A stretch of DNA of 36,784 nucleotides from Gnetum montanum (GCA_015680685.1 MNCI01023784.1:1-36784), one strand, 5' to 3'; shown: positions 22,025 to 32,859, counted from the stretch's first letter. A program made the numbers and translations. Notes: a model not told the origin generated them from the letters alone.

Positions 22025-23980
22025 ACTGAATGAAAACTCGTGCTCAAGTTTCTTAAAAAATATTGGGAAGGTATGGGATTATTGACTAATTGACAACTGA
22101 TGGATAACAAACTCAACATGCCCAATGGACAGATTAATAAGCATATTACAACATTATGGTGAACACTTGTACATCAATGACATCCAAAACTTTATTTGGC
22201 AGCTTGTAGAGAAAGAGAGAGAAAGAAAATGAAATGTGTTGCTGCCAATGCTAAGATTGAACATTCCATTATTTATCCATAGCCATGCCACCAGACTTGC
22301 CCCTTTCATAAATGCTCCAGTTTTGGTCCATCCTGAGTGATTTTTACAAGCCCAATCCATTATTTTTATGATCACCATCTGCACACACAACATAGTTACA
22401 AATGAACAAGGATAGATAAACCACAATGCAATTGATACCTTGCCTCGAGATGAAGTGCATTGGCTGAGTTGTGGTTATGGAAAAAACTAGTTTGGAGAGT
22501 TATCACAGGTGACTATCCAAGGTGTAAAATGGAGAAAATTAAAAAAATTTACTAGGGCCCCCATGACTAAGTGTGAACCTTCAGTAGCTATAAGATGGAA
22601 AATTATGAGAAACAAGAAATATGGAAAAAAATAACAAATTTAATGCCAATAAAATGGATTTCATGGATGGGGATGAAACAAGAAATGATTGATTGTAAGA
22701 AATGTTTAAGGGAACAAAGTAAAAAATTGCACGAAAAAGGAATGCCAGTGGGTCCTCCCCAAAGCAACCTCATGCATTTTATGCCTTGACAAACCCACAA
22801 ACCAAAGAGTCCATAGGCTCTAGGAATGTCATTTGGAAGCAAGAGTTCAAAAATTGCCCACAAGAATTCACCAAAGAAAAACAATGCATCAACCCAGAAA
22901 TAGACTAATGATAAAATTGGCAATGAGGTGAAAAAATGGGAAGAAGGATGGACACAAGAGAATGGAATGGAATCCCATGAACAAGGTTGTGTAAAGTCCC
23001 TTGTGTATTTCATGGTTAATGTGACTGAGTAGAACTCATCCCAAATATAGAATTAAACAAACCATATCGAGTGACCTCACATCAACACACTTGACCAATC
23101 CATCCACCTAAAGCAACAAGAATGCTTCCACAAAGAGTCACCACCATTCCGAGGAGAGCGAGATGGAGAACTAGGAAGCGAGAAAGGGCCTTAGTTAGAG
23201 GCAACCTTTAGTCATGGGTAACATATCTTTCTAGTTCCATAACCAGTGCTTATTGTCCTTTTATTTGGTCAAAGGGGTATGCTTTGAATTCCCATGTTTT
23301 TGTTTTTTCTTTTTTTGAATGGCAATCACACCATGCAAAGACCCATGCATTTTTTTTTTGCATTTATTTTGTCTAAGGGGTGTGCTTTGAATTCTCACCT
23401 TTTTCCTTTTTTTCTGCATGAGAACCATAGCATGCAAAGACTTATTATTTTTATTCACCTAGCTTCCTGATGTTGGAGCAATGTTGGAATGGTAAGGAAA
23501 ACCTAAGAAGGAAACATTCAAGCATCCAAGAAAATGGCCAGCACAAATGCATCAAATCCCCTTGAAGTCACACCCTTTTCAATCCTTGAGTCCTTCCTTA
23601 GTTTGAGAAATTCCCAGTCACCAATTCATTAATATTTTTATTATTTAAAGAAAGGGACTGTACAGTTCTAGGCCAAGAGAGACTATAGAAATTCATGGAT
23701 GCATGGACAACGTGGACTCATTTCCTATTATATCAAAACAACCAAACCTTAATATCAGCATCATAATTCAAAGTTAAAAACCAAACATTATCAATCAATA
23801 TGATATAATTCAATCCACCATCATGAGCACTTATTAGATGAAGAACAAAAGCAAATCAAGCAAACAAAGAAATAGTAAAAATATGAACGATGGCGTAAAA
23901 CAAAAATAAGAAAATTTGAAAAAATTTGTAAAATAAACATGTGTAAAACGAAAATTCAAAAAGAACTAAGGGCCTAGAAT
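22025..23980 (-). other. 3' region of element B between integrase and 3' LTR
   Basis: This is about 2 kb where Athila-group elements often carry an extra, sometimes envelope-like, frame. The longest sense frame is 22,603-23,013 (136 residues), rich in Phe, Leu and Ile with two or more hydrophobic stretches that could span a membrane. I see no sequence signature that would make it an envelope gene, and T-rich DNA on this strand yields such residues by chance. A tandem duplication lies at 23,263-23,450. Confidence 0.4.
23263..23450. repeat. Imperfect tandem duplication of about 110 bp
   Basis: TTTGGTCAAAGGGGTATGCTTTGAATTC (23,263 on) and TTTTGTCTAAGGGGTGTGCTTTGAATTC (23,366 on) are each followed by a T-rich run and a CATGCAAAGAC box (about 23,333 and 23,433). 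The period is about 100-112 bp depending on the T-run length. Confidence 0.75.
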
Positions 23981-23983
23981 GGT

Positions 23984-24290
23984 TAGCATAGGCGGCCATC
24001 TCCCCCACAACTAAGTTGAAAGGAGGAGATCCAAAATAATGAGTGAGTTTGTCCATTAATAGAGGTAGCATGTGTACTAGTTGTTCTAAACTCATGAAAA
24101 GGTTTGGTTGGTTGCATGTTGACCAAAAGTTTCTTATCTAAGTTCTTAGGTTTGTATATTGTCATGGCCCATAAAGGAAAAGTTGCATAAATAATATAAG
24201 GTCCTTCCCATAGTGTTTGAAATTTAGTACATTGTGACACATGTGTGGGATTCCAGTAGAGAACCTTATCTCTTGGTTCAAAAGGTACAT
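23984..24290 (-). pseudogene. Element B integrase C-terminal remnant fused to RT connection
   Basis: A frame of 105 residues reads MKKDVPFE, the end of an RT connection, directly followed by PRDKVLYWNPTH, TKFQTLWEGPYII and KPFHEF. The last three are the GPY/F-type C-terminal domain of a gypsy integrase. In element A the same KKDVPFE is followed by WTRECELAF of RNase H. So RNase H, the integrase zinc finger and the core are gone, and the joint falls on a short shared sequence (AAAGGTACATCC on the plus strand, 24,281-24,292). The frame is open through the joint, but the product has no catalytic site. Confidence 0.75.
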
Positions 24291-24480
24291 CCTTTTTCAT
24301 TAATTCCAGAAATGATTTTGCAACCTTTAAAAAGTTCTTAATAAATCACCTATAGTAGCTAGTATGTCGAAGGAATGATCGAATATTTTTAACAGTTTGT
24401 GGTTGATGGGTAATTTTTTGGACAACTTTGATTTTCTAGAGATCTACCTCTATTCCTGTGTGTGAGATTTTGTGCCCTAT
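24291..24480 (-). pseudogene. Element B RT thumb/connection remnant
   Basis: The minus strand reads THQPQTVKNIRSFLRHTSYYR, a stop, then FIKNFLKVAKSFLELMKKDVPFE, the familiar stretch after the RT palm (relatives: VRSFLGHxxFYRRFIKDF). It is colinear with element A 1,459-1,662. Immediately upstream on the sense strand, everything corresponding to A 1,663-2,370 (the FLDG and FMDD parts) is absent. Confidence 0.75.
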
Positions 24481-25400
24481 CTATTGTGGAGCAAGTTTAG
24501 CATTGATCATTACCGATTTTTCATTTTTAAGGAACATGTATTCCATACTGGTGGGTAATGGTTTCAACTCAAGAGGATCCTACTTAAATTTCTTAGACAT
24601 TTTCAACTTCCCCCAGTTGACATTTTCAAGGTTAAGACTTGGAATTTGACGACAAACTTGCTCTAGTGCATTTATGCATTCAATGTAAGCACTAGTTATC
24701 TCCTCAGTTAGTTTCATGCATGTTAGTGAGCTACTCTCTTGATCATCCATCAGCCACTAGGTGTCTTCTTGTCATGTGGCTACTACATATAGGCACTTTT
24801 GTATATTAATGTCCACACTGATTGCATGTAGGCAATGCTAAACTTTGCATAACCCATCATCTCTGCATGCAATTGCACCCTATGTCACTATATGTGATGC
24901 ATGGAACTTTCTTCTTCTTAATATTTTTGAATGTATTTTCCTTTGATATTTCTAGGGAAAGATCATGGATTCATACGTGTGTGTCGATGTTGCTTGGCCA
25001 TGCTCTTTCCATTATGATTGGGAACTCCCCCTTATCGTTGTTCACCTGAATCACTAGGAAGTTAGCTGGGTACGACAACCCAAAAATAGTGGTGACAACA
25101 TCTTCCACTAGTCCCAATGGGACAATTATGGACTATTCAGCCAACTCTAGATGAATGTTCCTCTTTTTCAATCGAGGCAAGTTCTAGGCCCTATACATTT
25201 CTTGAGAAATCAAGTTGACACTAGAACCTGAATCCAAAAGAGCCTTGCATGGCACATTTCTAGCAATTTGTAAGTATATCATAGGACTCCCAAGATCAAA
25301 TAATTTTCTAGGAAGGTGGCTAGATTTTATCCAATCAATGATGGCATGTGTTAGCATGACCATATGCATTGAGTGTGGTGGTTGAGTTGAAGGAGGATCT
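24481..25400 (-). pseudogene. Element B protease and RT linker, decayed
   Basis: The protease loop CKALLDSGSSVNLISQEMY (about 25,190-25,250) has an intact Asp-Ser-Gly-Ser and is better preserved than in element A. The C-terminal motif reads FPIIMERAW (about 24,995-25,025), with Glu for the Gly of LGRxW. The linker (24,481-24,960) matches element A 2,371-2,860, including the sense-strand counterpart of LKPLPTS and KNGKS. Stops occur throughout. Upstream it continues into gag without a clear border. Confidence 0.75.
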
Positions 25401-27923
25401 GAAGTTTAATTGATACTGAGGCATCTAAGGAATCCGCAACTTGTGATTTCAAGGGCTTGGTTGGTCTATTGGTCCTAAAGAAATCTCTTTTCTTCATGTG
25501 GTTGTTGGAACCAGTAGTGGGTTGAAGATTCATAGCCCTCGTAGCATTGTATTGCTACGGTTGAGTGTGGAGTTCCCCTTGCATCATTGGAGCAGGTGGT
25601 AATGGAGCTATCAGTGTGAGAGCTGCAGATGGATTTGGAGGGTGGTATGTCTATGGGTTATCTCCCCTATGAGAAGGAGTCCTATAATAATCCCATGTTT
25701 GATAGTGATGTTGTGGTGTCACGTGACCAAGAAAGTTATGTGGAGAGATTGGCTACTGCACATAGTAGCCATATGGATCTGGTTGCTGGTAGGGGTATTG
25801 TTGCCTTGGTGGTGGCATCCCCCATGATTGTGGGTATTGCCACTATTGATGTTTCTCAATAGATTGTGGTGGAGTTCGACTTGGATAATACGTTGAAGGT
25901 TGGTGGAACTGCCTTGGCTTACGTTGGGGATAAGGTAACTGTCGAGATGCTTGTTGTTTGTTAAGTCGTGGGTTGAGTGCATACACCCCAAACTCTTGTA
26001 GATGTGAGATCACTAGGCAAAATCCCTTAGGATGGTCATATTGGTAGATCTTACATCCACCATCATTGTCCATATCTGAATCCACAACCTCTTCAGTGAT
26101 GGCCATTTTACCCTTACCTTTGTTATGTGCATTGTCCACTTCTCTCTTTTTCTTTTTGTCATAGTGACTACCTCGCTCCCTAGACTCCTATAAAATTTTA
26201 AGAAAAGTTTCAAATCTACTATCTAGGGAGTCCCACATTTGGTCTACCATTGCCAACACTTCTGTTGTTAATTTTTGGAGGGACAAAGTTTTCCTCTTCA
26301 CCATCTCTTCGAGTGGTAACTCTTCCTCCTCTTTACAGAATCTCACTCCCCTTTTTCAGAGGGAAGAATCTTGGTTGTATTCTTCTGCACTTTCTCTCTT
26401 ATGTAGCTCCCCTTCTTCCTTGGCTACTTACTCTAGAAATCTTTGAATTTGATGGAACCTAAGCTCAGATAGTCTTCCTTGGGCATAAGTCTCAAGGGTT
26501 CTTCTCGTTTCATGCCTAAGCCCATCCACAAGATGGCGTAGTTGATCCCTTTGCAAATAATCATGGCTAGGAAAATAGTGTAATAGTGCATAATATTGGC
26601 CCATGGTAGCATCCAAGGGTTCATATCCTCCTTGTTTCCACCCTTGGATTTTCTTTTGTAAGTTAGACACTTAGGAGTACATTTGGTACTTATCATTAAA
26701 GAGTTCTAACATCGTACTCCAGCTCGGAATGGATTTTAGTTCTAAGGACTCGTACCAACTTTCTACTTCTTTCACTAGTGTCCTTGGGAACAACTTTAGT
26801 TTTTTCCATTTGTTCTTGATGTTTTGCAAGGCACAGGCACTGTGGAATGCTTGTAAGTGATTTTGAAGATCAATGTTATATCCCCCTTCAAATCATGGGA
26901 TATTTTCATGTCTAACCTCTTGATCCTACTATCCTTTTGGTGCCTTGTTGGAACTCTTATGACCTCCATGATATCTAACATAATTCTGGTTGCGAGTAGG
27001 GGTTTTTCATGGTCATCTTATTCATAGTGTCTGTGATGTCTACATGGTTCTCTACTCTCCCTTCTTCTATGCCATGATTCCCTAGAGTGCCCTCATCCTC
27101 ATTCTTGACTGTCTCGTTGATGTTTTTCACTTTGTCTTCCTTTATCCACATGGTTAGTTTCCTTATGAATGCATCTCAACACTAAAGGAGAGGGTGAATG
27201 TGATGATGAAGGTGAAGAAGAATGAGAACCATTGTCATGATGGTGTTTTCGACCTTCTCTTCGATGTTCTTGGCCTTGATCATGATTACTATCAGAACAT
27301 CTGCCCTTATCATGTGTTTGTGTTCACTCGTTGAACACTTCATGTTCATGGGGATTAGAGCCAAGGCTGTGAAGTGCAGAGTGGAGGTTTGGATACACCA
27401 CCTCCTGACCATCATTACGAGGGAAAACATCATTTGGTGGGGAACTTGTTGAAACCAGTTTGCCATCCCCAATTTCGCTTAAAACATGTGGGGCATTATT
27501 AGACCACTTACCCTTCAAAGACTTATGATGTATCTCTTGTTGCAAATCCCTTTGACATTGTACCTCCATGGGATGGTATTCTCTCAAGTCATGTTCTTTC
27601 ACAACGTATTTTGTGTATAAGTGTGGCATGCCAATTTGTGTGAGAGAACAAAGAAGCATGCTTGGGACTGAATGATTGGAAGGTAACACTATGTTACCTT
27701 CTAAGTGTCGCCAACATAGTTGTTCATCTTGATGGAGGATAAAGATGAAGTTTGGTATATACTCATTAGGATGAATATATACCACTTAGACTTTTTAAGG
27801 GACTAGTAGATCAATGTCATGAGTATTACGCTGCCGACTGTTTCTTGTGTTAGTCCTAGGCAGTGAAGTGCTCATGTGCGAAGAAGAACACATTTTCATC
27901 TTGCTTGGTGTGCAATTTACCAT
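25401..27923 (-). pseudogene. Element B gag, decayed
   Basis: The start is placed at ATG 27,921-27,923 (MVNCTPSKMK), about 100 bp after the primer site. A TAG and one other stop follow near 27,790; then 153 residues are open (27,324-27,785), including PNEYIPNFIFILHQDEQLCWRHLEGNIV. The capsid part (about 26,430-26,700) includes RDQLRHLVDGLRHETRRTLETYAQGRLSELRFHQ in a second frame, so frameshifts are present. The nucleocapsid knuckle CKIYQYDHPKGFC (about 26,015-26,055) has Tyr in place of the second Cys. A Pro/Gln-rich tail (RQFHQPSTYYPSRTPPQS) follows. It is colinear with element A gag. Confidence 0.72.
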
Positions 27924-28020
27924 TGTCTTATCTTTCCTTTGATCAACCCTAAGGGTTCATTATAACATCTTAACAATATGGTTGATTTCTTATGTTCTAC
28001 ATAGCGCACAAACAACTAAG

Positions 28021-28038
28021 TCCCCGACAACAGTGCTA
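28021..28038 (-). other. Primer-binding site of element B, tRNA-Asp type
   Basis: TCCCCGACAACAGTGCTA on the plus strand differs from the plant tRNA-Asp 3' end TCCCCGGCAACGGCGCCA at four positions, all transitions and mostly at old CpG sites. It sits one base from the LTR. Confidence 0.88.
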
Positions 28039-28742
28039 ATGATGAGCAGTGAGGTACCCCTACACTCAACCATATGAATACGAGAATTTTACGTGTGATC
28101 CAGTCAAACTCCAAGGACTAAGTGATTATGCACCCTAATGGAACATTCAGGGTTAATCAATCATTGTCTTCCCAAACTTACTTGTATGTCATGATTGTAT
28201 GGTTAAGTAAGCTTGAGGCATATGATTTTTATAGCTTTTATGTTTTTATGTCCTATGCTAATAGTGAAAGAGAGAGATAACTAAGTTACTAATTTAACTT
28301 AACTACTAATTAACTAGGCTTTAAATTAATCCTAGCACCAGTATCAATTCTCACTTACTGTACACTCTTAAACTAGTGCAACACTATTGGGATTACCAAA
28401 CGCTAATCGTTATTGGGTTACCAAGTGTTACATGCATGCTCGAAGTGATCGTACTGTGTGTACATAAAATAAAATAAATGCAAAAGAAAATAAAATAAAG
28501 GAAATGAGTAAGAAAACAAATCTCAAGTGCCCCAAGGATGAACCTAAGAGCTTGCCTTTATTGCCGTACACAAGGTGTGCTCAGGTACATAATGCTCGAA
28601 TAAAGATCCATCCACACTTAGACCTCCTACTACGAGCACTTGGCTAGAGTTTTGCTACTTGACTCCTAAAATACTTCCTCCTTTGAATTCTTTCTTTTTT
28701 CTTCTTCTTTTTTAAACTCTCCTATTGTGTTCCTAGGCATTG

Positions 28743-28750
28743 TATTTATA
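28743..28750 (-). promoter_or_regulatory. TATA box of element B 5' LTR
   Basis: Minus strand TATAAATA, about 180 bp inside the LTR's outer edge, at the same place in the partner LTR (21,802-21,809) and in element A (6,664-6,671). Confidence 0.65.
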
Positions 28751-28763
28751 AGCTTGAGAGTAA

Positions 28764-28922
28764 CTACTCTAATAATTACAAAAACTACCACTCTAATAAT
28801 AACCACTCTAATAATTAGAGTAACCACCCTAATAATAATCACTCTAATTATTAGAGTAACCAATCTAATAATTAGAGTAACTACTCTAATAATTATCACT
28901 CTAATTATTAGAGTAACTGCTC
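28764..28922. repeat. Palindrome array in U3 of element B
   Basis: CTCTAATAATTAGAG and CTCTAATTATTAGAG occur in tight alternation, joined by TAACCA or TAACTA. The units are near-perfect palindromes able to form small hairpins. They fill the space upstream of the TATA box. The 3' LTR has the same array with several units changed. Confidence 0.85.
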
Positions 28923-28928
28923 TCATCA

Positions 28929-28933
28929 CCTCC
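28929..28933. other. Target-site duplication of element B, right copy
   Basis: CCTCC, identical to 21,077-21,081, directly after the LTR edge TCATCA. Confidence 0.9.
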
Positions 28934-31260
28934 TTACCATTTTTTGTAGTTGTGATTGACACACATGAATCCTAGACCTCAACAGGGGGTAAAACCTTAG
29001 CAAAGATTGCCACTTTGGGCATCCATGTTGGGGAAACACTACCTAGCATTGATCTAGTGTTGACCAAGATGATTAACATTCATGCTTAACCTCTAGAGCT
29101 CACCAAGCCTTAATATGGCTCCAAAGTAGATCCCACATAGCCCTAAACCCTCCAATCATCCTTGGAAGCCCTAAAACCTTGTCGAACCCAATTGAAAGTG
29201 TCCAAAACTTTTCAATCTGGTTTATCCATGTTTAGGGTAGGTCCATCCATGTTTCCAAGTGTGGATGGATGGGGGATGAACCAAAATACCAGAATTGACA
29301 AACTAGTTTCCATATTTTGACTTTAACACCTCTTGTCATCTTTCGATAGCATGGATTGGCCAAAACAACCTCATGTTTGCATCTAAACATAATTTCCATG
29401 CTAGTGAACCCCCCATCCACACTACCCACACATGGATGCCCTAGGGATATGTAAACAATCTATTGTATAGCAAAAAACTAACCTTAAAACCTACTCTAGT
29501 GACATTACAATCCTTCAAGAGCCTTCTAAAACCTTTGGATGCCTCAAAATTGATCAAAAATGTCAAAAAGCTATCATCGCCCTCTCATCCATGTTGCGGC
29601 CATGCTACCTAGCATGGAAAAAAAGGGGGATTACTACATGAGGCACCAAGGAGCATTCAAACTAGTGGATTTTAACACGAAATCTTGACTATTAACACTC
29701 ATAGCCCTAGGAGTTAACATGCATGGTCAATTCACTATCAAAGGAGCCTAGATTTGACATCATTAATCTATCCATGTTAAGGGGGATCCTATCCACACTT
29801 TCCAATGTGGATAAAAATGGATAAGATCAAAACTCATAAGATTTGCACTAAAATTAATACTTTTTGACTTCCTTGCTCTCTTGGAGACTCTGGTAGCCAA
29901 AACCTAATAAAACCCATTTTATTTCATGATCACCCTTGCTTCCATAATAGTAACGCCCCTCGTCCATACTATCCAACATGGATTCAACATGGGAAGCTCA
30001 TAAACACCTCAAAATAACACCAACTGGCCTTGCATACATCCTAGAACCATGTTGGCACCTCCTAGAGCCCTCAAACTTCATAGAAGTGATTAAAAACTAT
30101 GAGAGACTAGTTCCCTTGAATTCTCCACACTGCATCCATGCTGGTCAACATGGATCTAGCATGGATTAAGATGGGTAAGTCTAGAAGCCTTTTGAAACTA
30201 CCAAATTTTGATCCTAGACTTTGACCATCAACACCAACAACCCTAGAGATGTGCATGGATGACTAAAACCTGCACCAGCAAAGTCTATGACCTCATAGCC
30301 TTGCGTTTTCACTTGTTTAACCTTTGTTTTGGTAGTGAAACATACCAGGGCCCCTCATCCACATTGGATCTATGCTACTCATCATAGAATAAACTAGGGT
30401 AACCATGCATGACCTTAAACAGCCTTCAAACCTAGCCAAAATTAACCAAAAATCCTAGAAATTACTATTTGTAGCCTCGAGAGCTTAAAAACTTGGTTGA
30501 TTTGGTCCTAGAACCATCATAGAATCAAAAAGTAGGAGCAACCCCATTTATCCATGATGTATCCATGCTAGTTAGTGTGGATATAGCATGGATAATGTCA
30601 CCAACTTGATTCAATGCTTAAAACTCATCCAAAATGGCCTTAAAACTTAGTTTGGGAGTGCACAATTGTGGAAGCTTGGTTCTGGCTACAAATCCAAAAA
30701 TGTTTGACCCCATTATCACCTATATAAGGATTATACATGCTAAGCCCCCTCCCATCCATGCTAACTAGCATGGATACATAGGGTATGACTTTAAAACCTA
30801 CTTTTCTCATTTTTCAACATCCAAATTGATTAATTTTGATAGATCTTGCCCTACACTACTTTAGGTAGGCCCTAGAATCCCAATGTTAACCCTTTGGATA
30901 CCATGCAACTCATTTTCATTAGTATTGATGTTTGATCTCCATTTCCAAGTGTGGATCTATCATGGGTGGTAGATCTAGGCTTTAATAAGGGTTCACAAGA
31001 GTTGAAATTGATGTCAAAACTAGCCTATTTCCTTTCCCATTCTAGTACACTAACATGCAAGTCATCAAGAGTTGAAAACTATCCAAAAAAATCCTAGGAA
31101 AATGTTTGGATGTTTCATCCACACTGAGGACCATCCTATCTATGCTAACTACTGTGGATAACCTAAAAACCTTGATTTTTTTAGCTCAAATAGCCTCAAA
31201 AAAATCCTAATTGATGCCTGAACTCATCTATGACCCTTATAGCCTAAAATCGTGCCCTAC
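28934..31260. repeat. Right part of about 190-bp hairpin array, about 12 units
   Basis: Units begin with ATCCATG/ATCCACA-type boxes at 29,021, 29,224, 29,415, 29,587, 29,770, 29,962, 30,134, 30,357, 30,550, 30,754, 30,936 and 31,117. The mean spacing is 190.5 bp (range 172-223). Most boxes are followed within 10-40 bp by CATGGAT or TGTGGAT, giving an inverted repeat; the clearest is ATCCATGCTAACTAGCATGGAT at 30,754. Outside the box, units share weaker blocks, for example the stretch with AACACTCATAGCCCTAG and ATGCATGG at about 29,690 and its counterpart at about 30,230. No long frames exist. Units are strongly diverged. Confidence 0.8.
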
Positions 31261-31815
31261 TAAGGTTTAAAACTAGCAAATCTAATCATTTTTTATCATA
31301 TTTTGACCAAGATTCATCATATGTATCCCACATTACCTTATTTGACCCTTTTTCATCATATTATGATCTGTTTTATCCATTGTTGCATTTTTGACCTTGT
31401 TTGGTCTCAATACTACTTCTATCTCAATGTGTTTGCCTTTATTCTTTACATTATAGCCTTGTATAGCCTTGTTTATCCATTGATTAGTATTGAATGGTGG
31501 GGTTTGACATTCCCTAACCACCATTTGGCACCATGTGACCATGGCCTACTAAGGTCTTAAACTAGCATCATGTCTTGCCAGGGCCTTAAACTAATGCATT
31601 TGTGACCTTAGTTGACCTTTTTTTTACCTTGTTATACTTGTTTCAGCCTTATTTGGCCTTGCTTGATCTTTTTTTTAGTCTTCATTTCATTTTATTGATA
31701 TCTTTCTATTTCTTATAGCTTTATACAATCTTGTTTGCATTAAATAGCATGAATTTGTATAATTTTATAGTATTTTAACATTATTTATTCATCTTTACCT
31801 ATGTGTCACTTAATG
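31261..31815. other. T-rich spacer before the pol remnant
   Basis: Nothing coding is recognised. It contains copies of the GGCCTACTAAGGTCTTAAACTAGCA motif at 31,254-31,280, 31,543-31,567 and a worn one near 31,577. Its T-rich right end (31,640-31,800) resembles 15,230-15,390 in style, but I could not align the two. Confidence 0.45.
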
Positions 31816-32110
31816 TGCTTATGGTTGACATCTAGGACTGAAGTATGATACACTAAAGTGGAGAAGTATTATCTAGCACTAGTCTTGTTATTGAAGAAGT
31901 GGAGACACTACCTCTTTAGAAGCTAGGTCAACTTCATTTGTGAAGATAACATACTTAGAGCCATAATGATCAATAACTATGAGAGTAGCCATATAGCCCA
32001 ATGGAAAGCCATAACTATGGATTTTGACCTTCATTATATCTTTTAGTCCTCAAGGAAGGGTCAAGCTATAGCCATACAACTTACTATTTCACATGTTGAT
32101 GACCATGTAA
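31816..32110 (+). pseudogene. Element C RNase H of the RT (first RNase H), 3' part
   Basis: The reading starts with worn LTSRTEV and YTKVEKYYLALVLLLKKWRHYL (about 31,850-31,915), the Glu-containing helix of the gypsy RNase H. It continues to SSHIAQWKAITMDFDLHYIF and KGQAIA (about 31,985-32,080), the family's W-x-x-x-L-x-x-[FY]-D-I and KGQALAD motifs. The part before it, including the first catalytic Asp, and the entire RT are missing. Two TAG stops interrupt the frame. This fixes the right edge of the RT-less gap at about 31,815. Confidence 0.72.
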
Positions 32111-32179
32111 CCATAGAGTCTAAGTTTCTAGATGATCATGCCAACACTATTAGCCAAGTGCCCAAGGGTTATGAGGCAA

Positions 32180-32736
32180 TCATGCACTTTTATGAAGCTT
32201 CAATTGCCCATGGGGCTAGTGCTACTACCATCATAAGTTTCCCATTTGGTGAAATCTAATCATTTTCCTATCATTTTAAGTTTTCATGCATCAACAATAT
32301 AGTAGATTCTGAAGGTTTGATCAGAGAGATGATGGTAGCTCATGACCTAGGAATCAAATGCTTAATGATCAAGGGTGATTCGCAACTTGCGGTCAATCAA
32401 GTAACCAAGGTTTATGTATTCAAGGCCAAACATTTACAACTTTATTATGACTTACAAAAGCAACTGTTACAACAATTCACAAAAATTGACATCCAACATA
32501 TACCCTATAATGAAAATGCTATAATTTATGTCATTTCAATGCTAGCCCATAGTGTGATGCCAAATGTGTTGGGCAAGTTTCCCACCTTAACTATGGACTG
32601 TGCTATTTCCATCATGTGGAGCATTGAGAATACCTTTGTGGTCATAGTTCATACTACCATTGCAAGGAAGTGCTATGATGATATTAAGTTTTATCCTATG
32701 CATGGTGAATCCTCACAAGGCTTGACTAATGCTTAA
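32180..32736 (+). pseudogene. Element C second, archaeal-type RNase H and linker
   Basis: It follows the first RNase H on the same strand. The frame 32,317-32,736 is open for 139 residues. Motifs: MHFYEASIAHGASA (about 32,182), where relatives have FDGAS, so the first Asp is Tyr; FSCINNIVDSEGLI, which matches TNNxAEYEAL with the Glu kept; IKGDSQLAVNQV (about 32,370-32,405) with the Asp kept; and HIPYNENAIIYVISMLA, where the final Asp is Tyr. GDSQLxxxQV and HIPxxxNxxADxLA are typical of the extra RNase H of Tat elements. Two of four catalytic residues are gone. Confidence 0.8.
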
Positions 32737-32859
32737 AAGGACATTATATGCAAATGATCAAAAAGTATGTCATTGTAGGTGATAATACATTACATTGACA
32801 GTCCTATAATGACATATTATTAGTGTGCATCGGTAAAACCAAAGCTAAAATAGTCCTAG

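Larger units (their letters stand above)
21082..28928 (-). mobile_element. Element B: complete-ended, internally deleted Ty3/gypsy retrotransposon
   Basis: It is bounded by two LTRs (21,082-22,014 and 28,040-28,928) and the duplication CCTCC, and is 7,847 bp long. On the minus strand it has a tRNA-Asp primer site, gag, protease, a shortened pol and about 2 kb of 3' region. Compared with element A it lacks about 0.7 kb of RT core (junction about 24,480) and all of RNase H plus the integrase core (junction about 24,283). It has no RT or integrase activity of its own. The LTRs differ at about 14 of the first 102 positions, mostly transitions, so the insertion is old. Confidence 0.93.
28040..28928 (-). 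repeat. 5' LTR of element B (889 bp)
   Basis: The edges TGATGA and TCATCA are perfect inverted repeats. On the minus strand U3 comes first with a dense palindrome array (28,764-28,922), then TATA (28,743-28,750), then R with AATAAA (plus TTTATT 28,557-28,562), then U5 next to the primer site. It is colinear with 21,082-22,014. Confidence 0.95.

Noticed and set aside
24458-25049. Plus-strand frames of 63 and 75 residues
   Set aside because: They lie opposite the protease-RT linker of element B, whose minus-strand reading is supported by element A.
28666-28975. Repetitive Ile/Arg/Thr-rich frames on both strands
   Set aside because: They are translations of the U3 palindrome array, which reads similarly on both strands; not a protein.
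20834-31260. Element B and the array read as one larger LTR element
   Set aside because: The CCTCC duplication and LTR edges define B exactly; the array units lie outside these edges on both sides.
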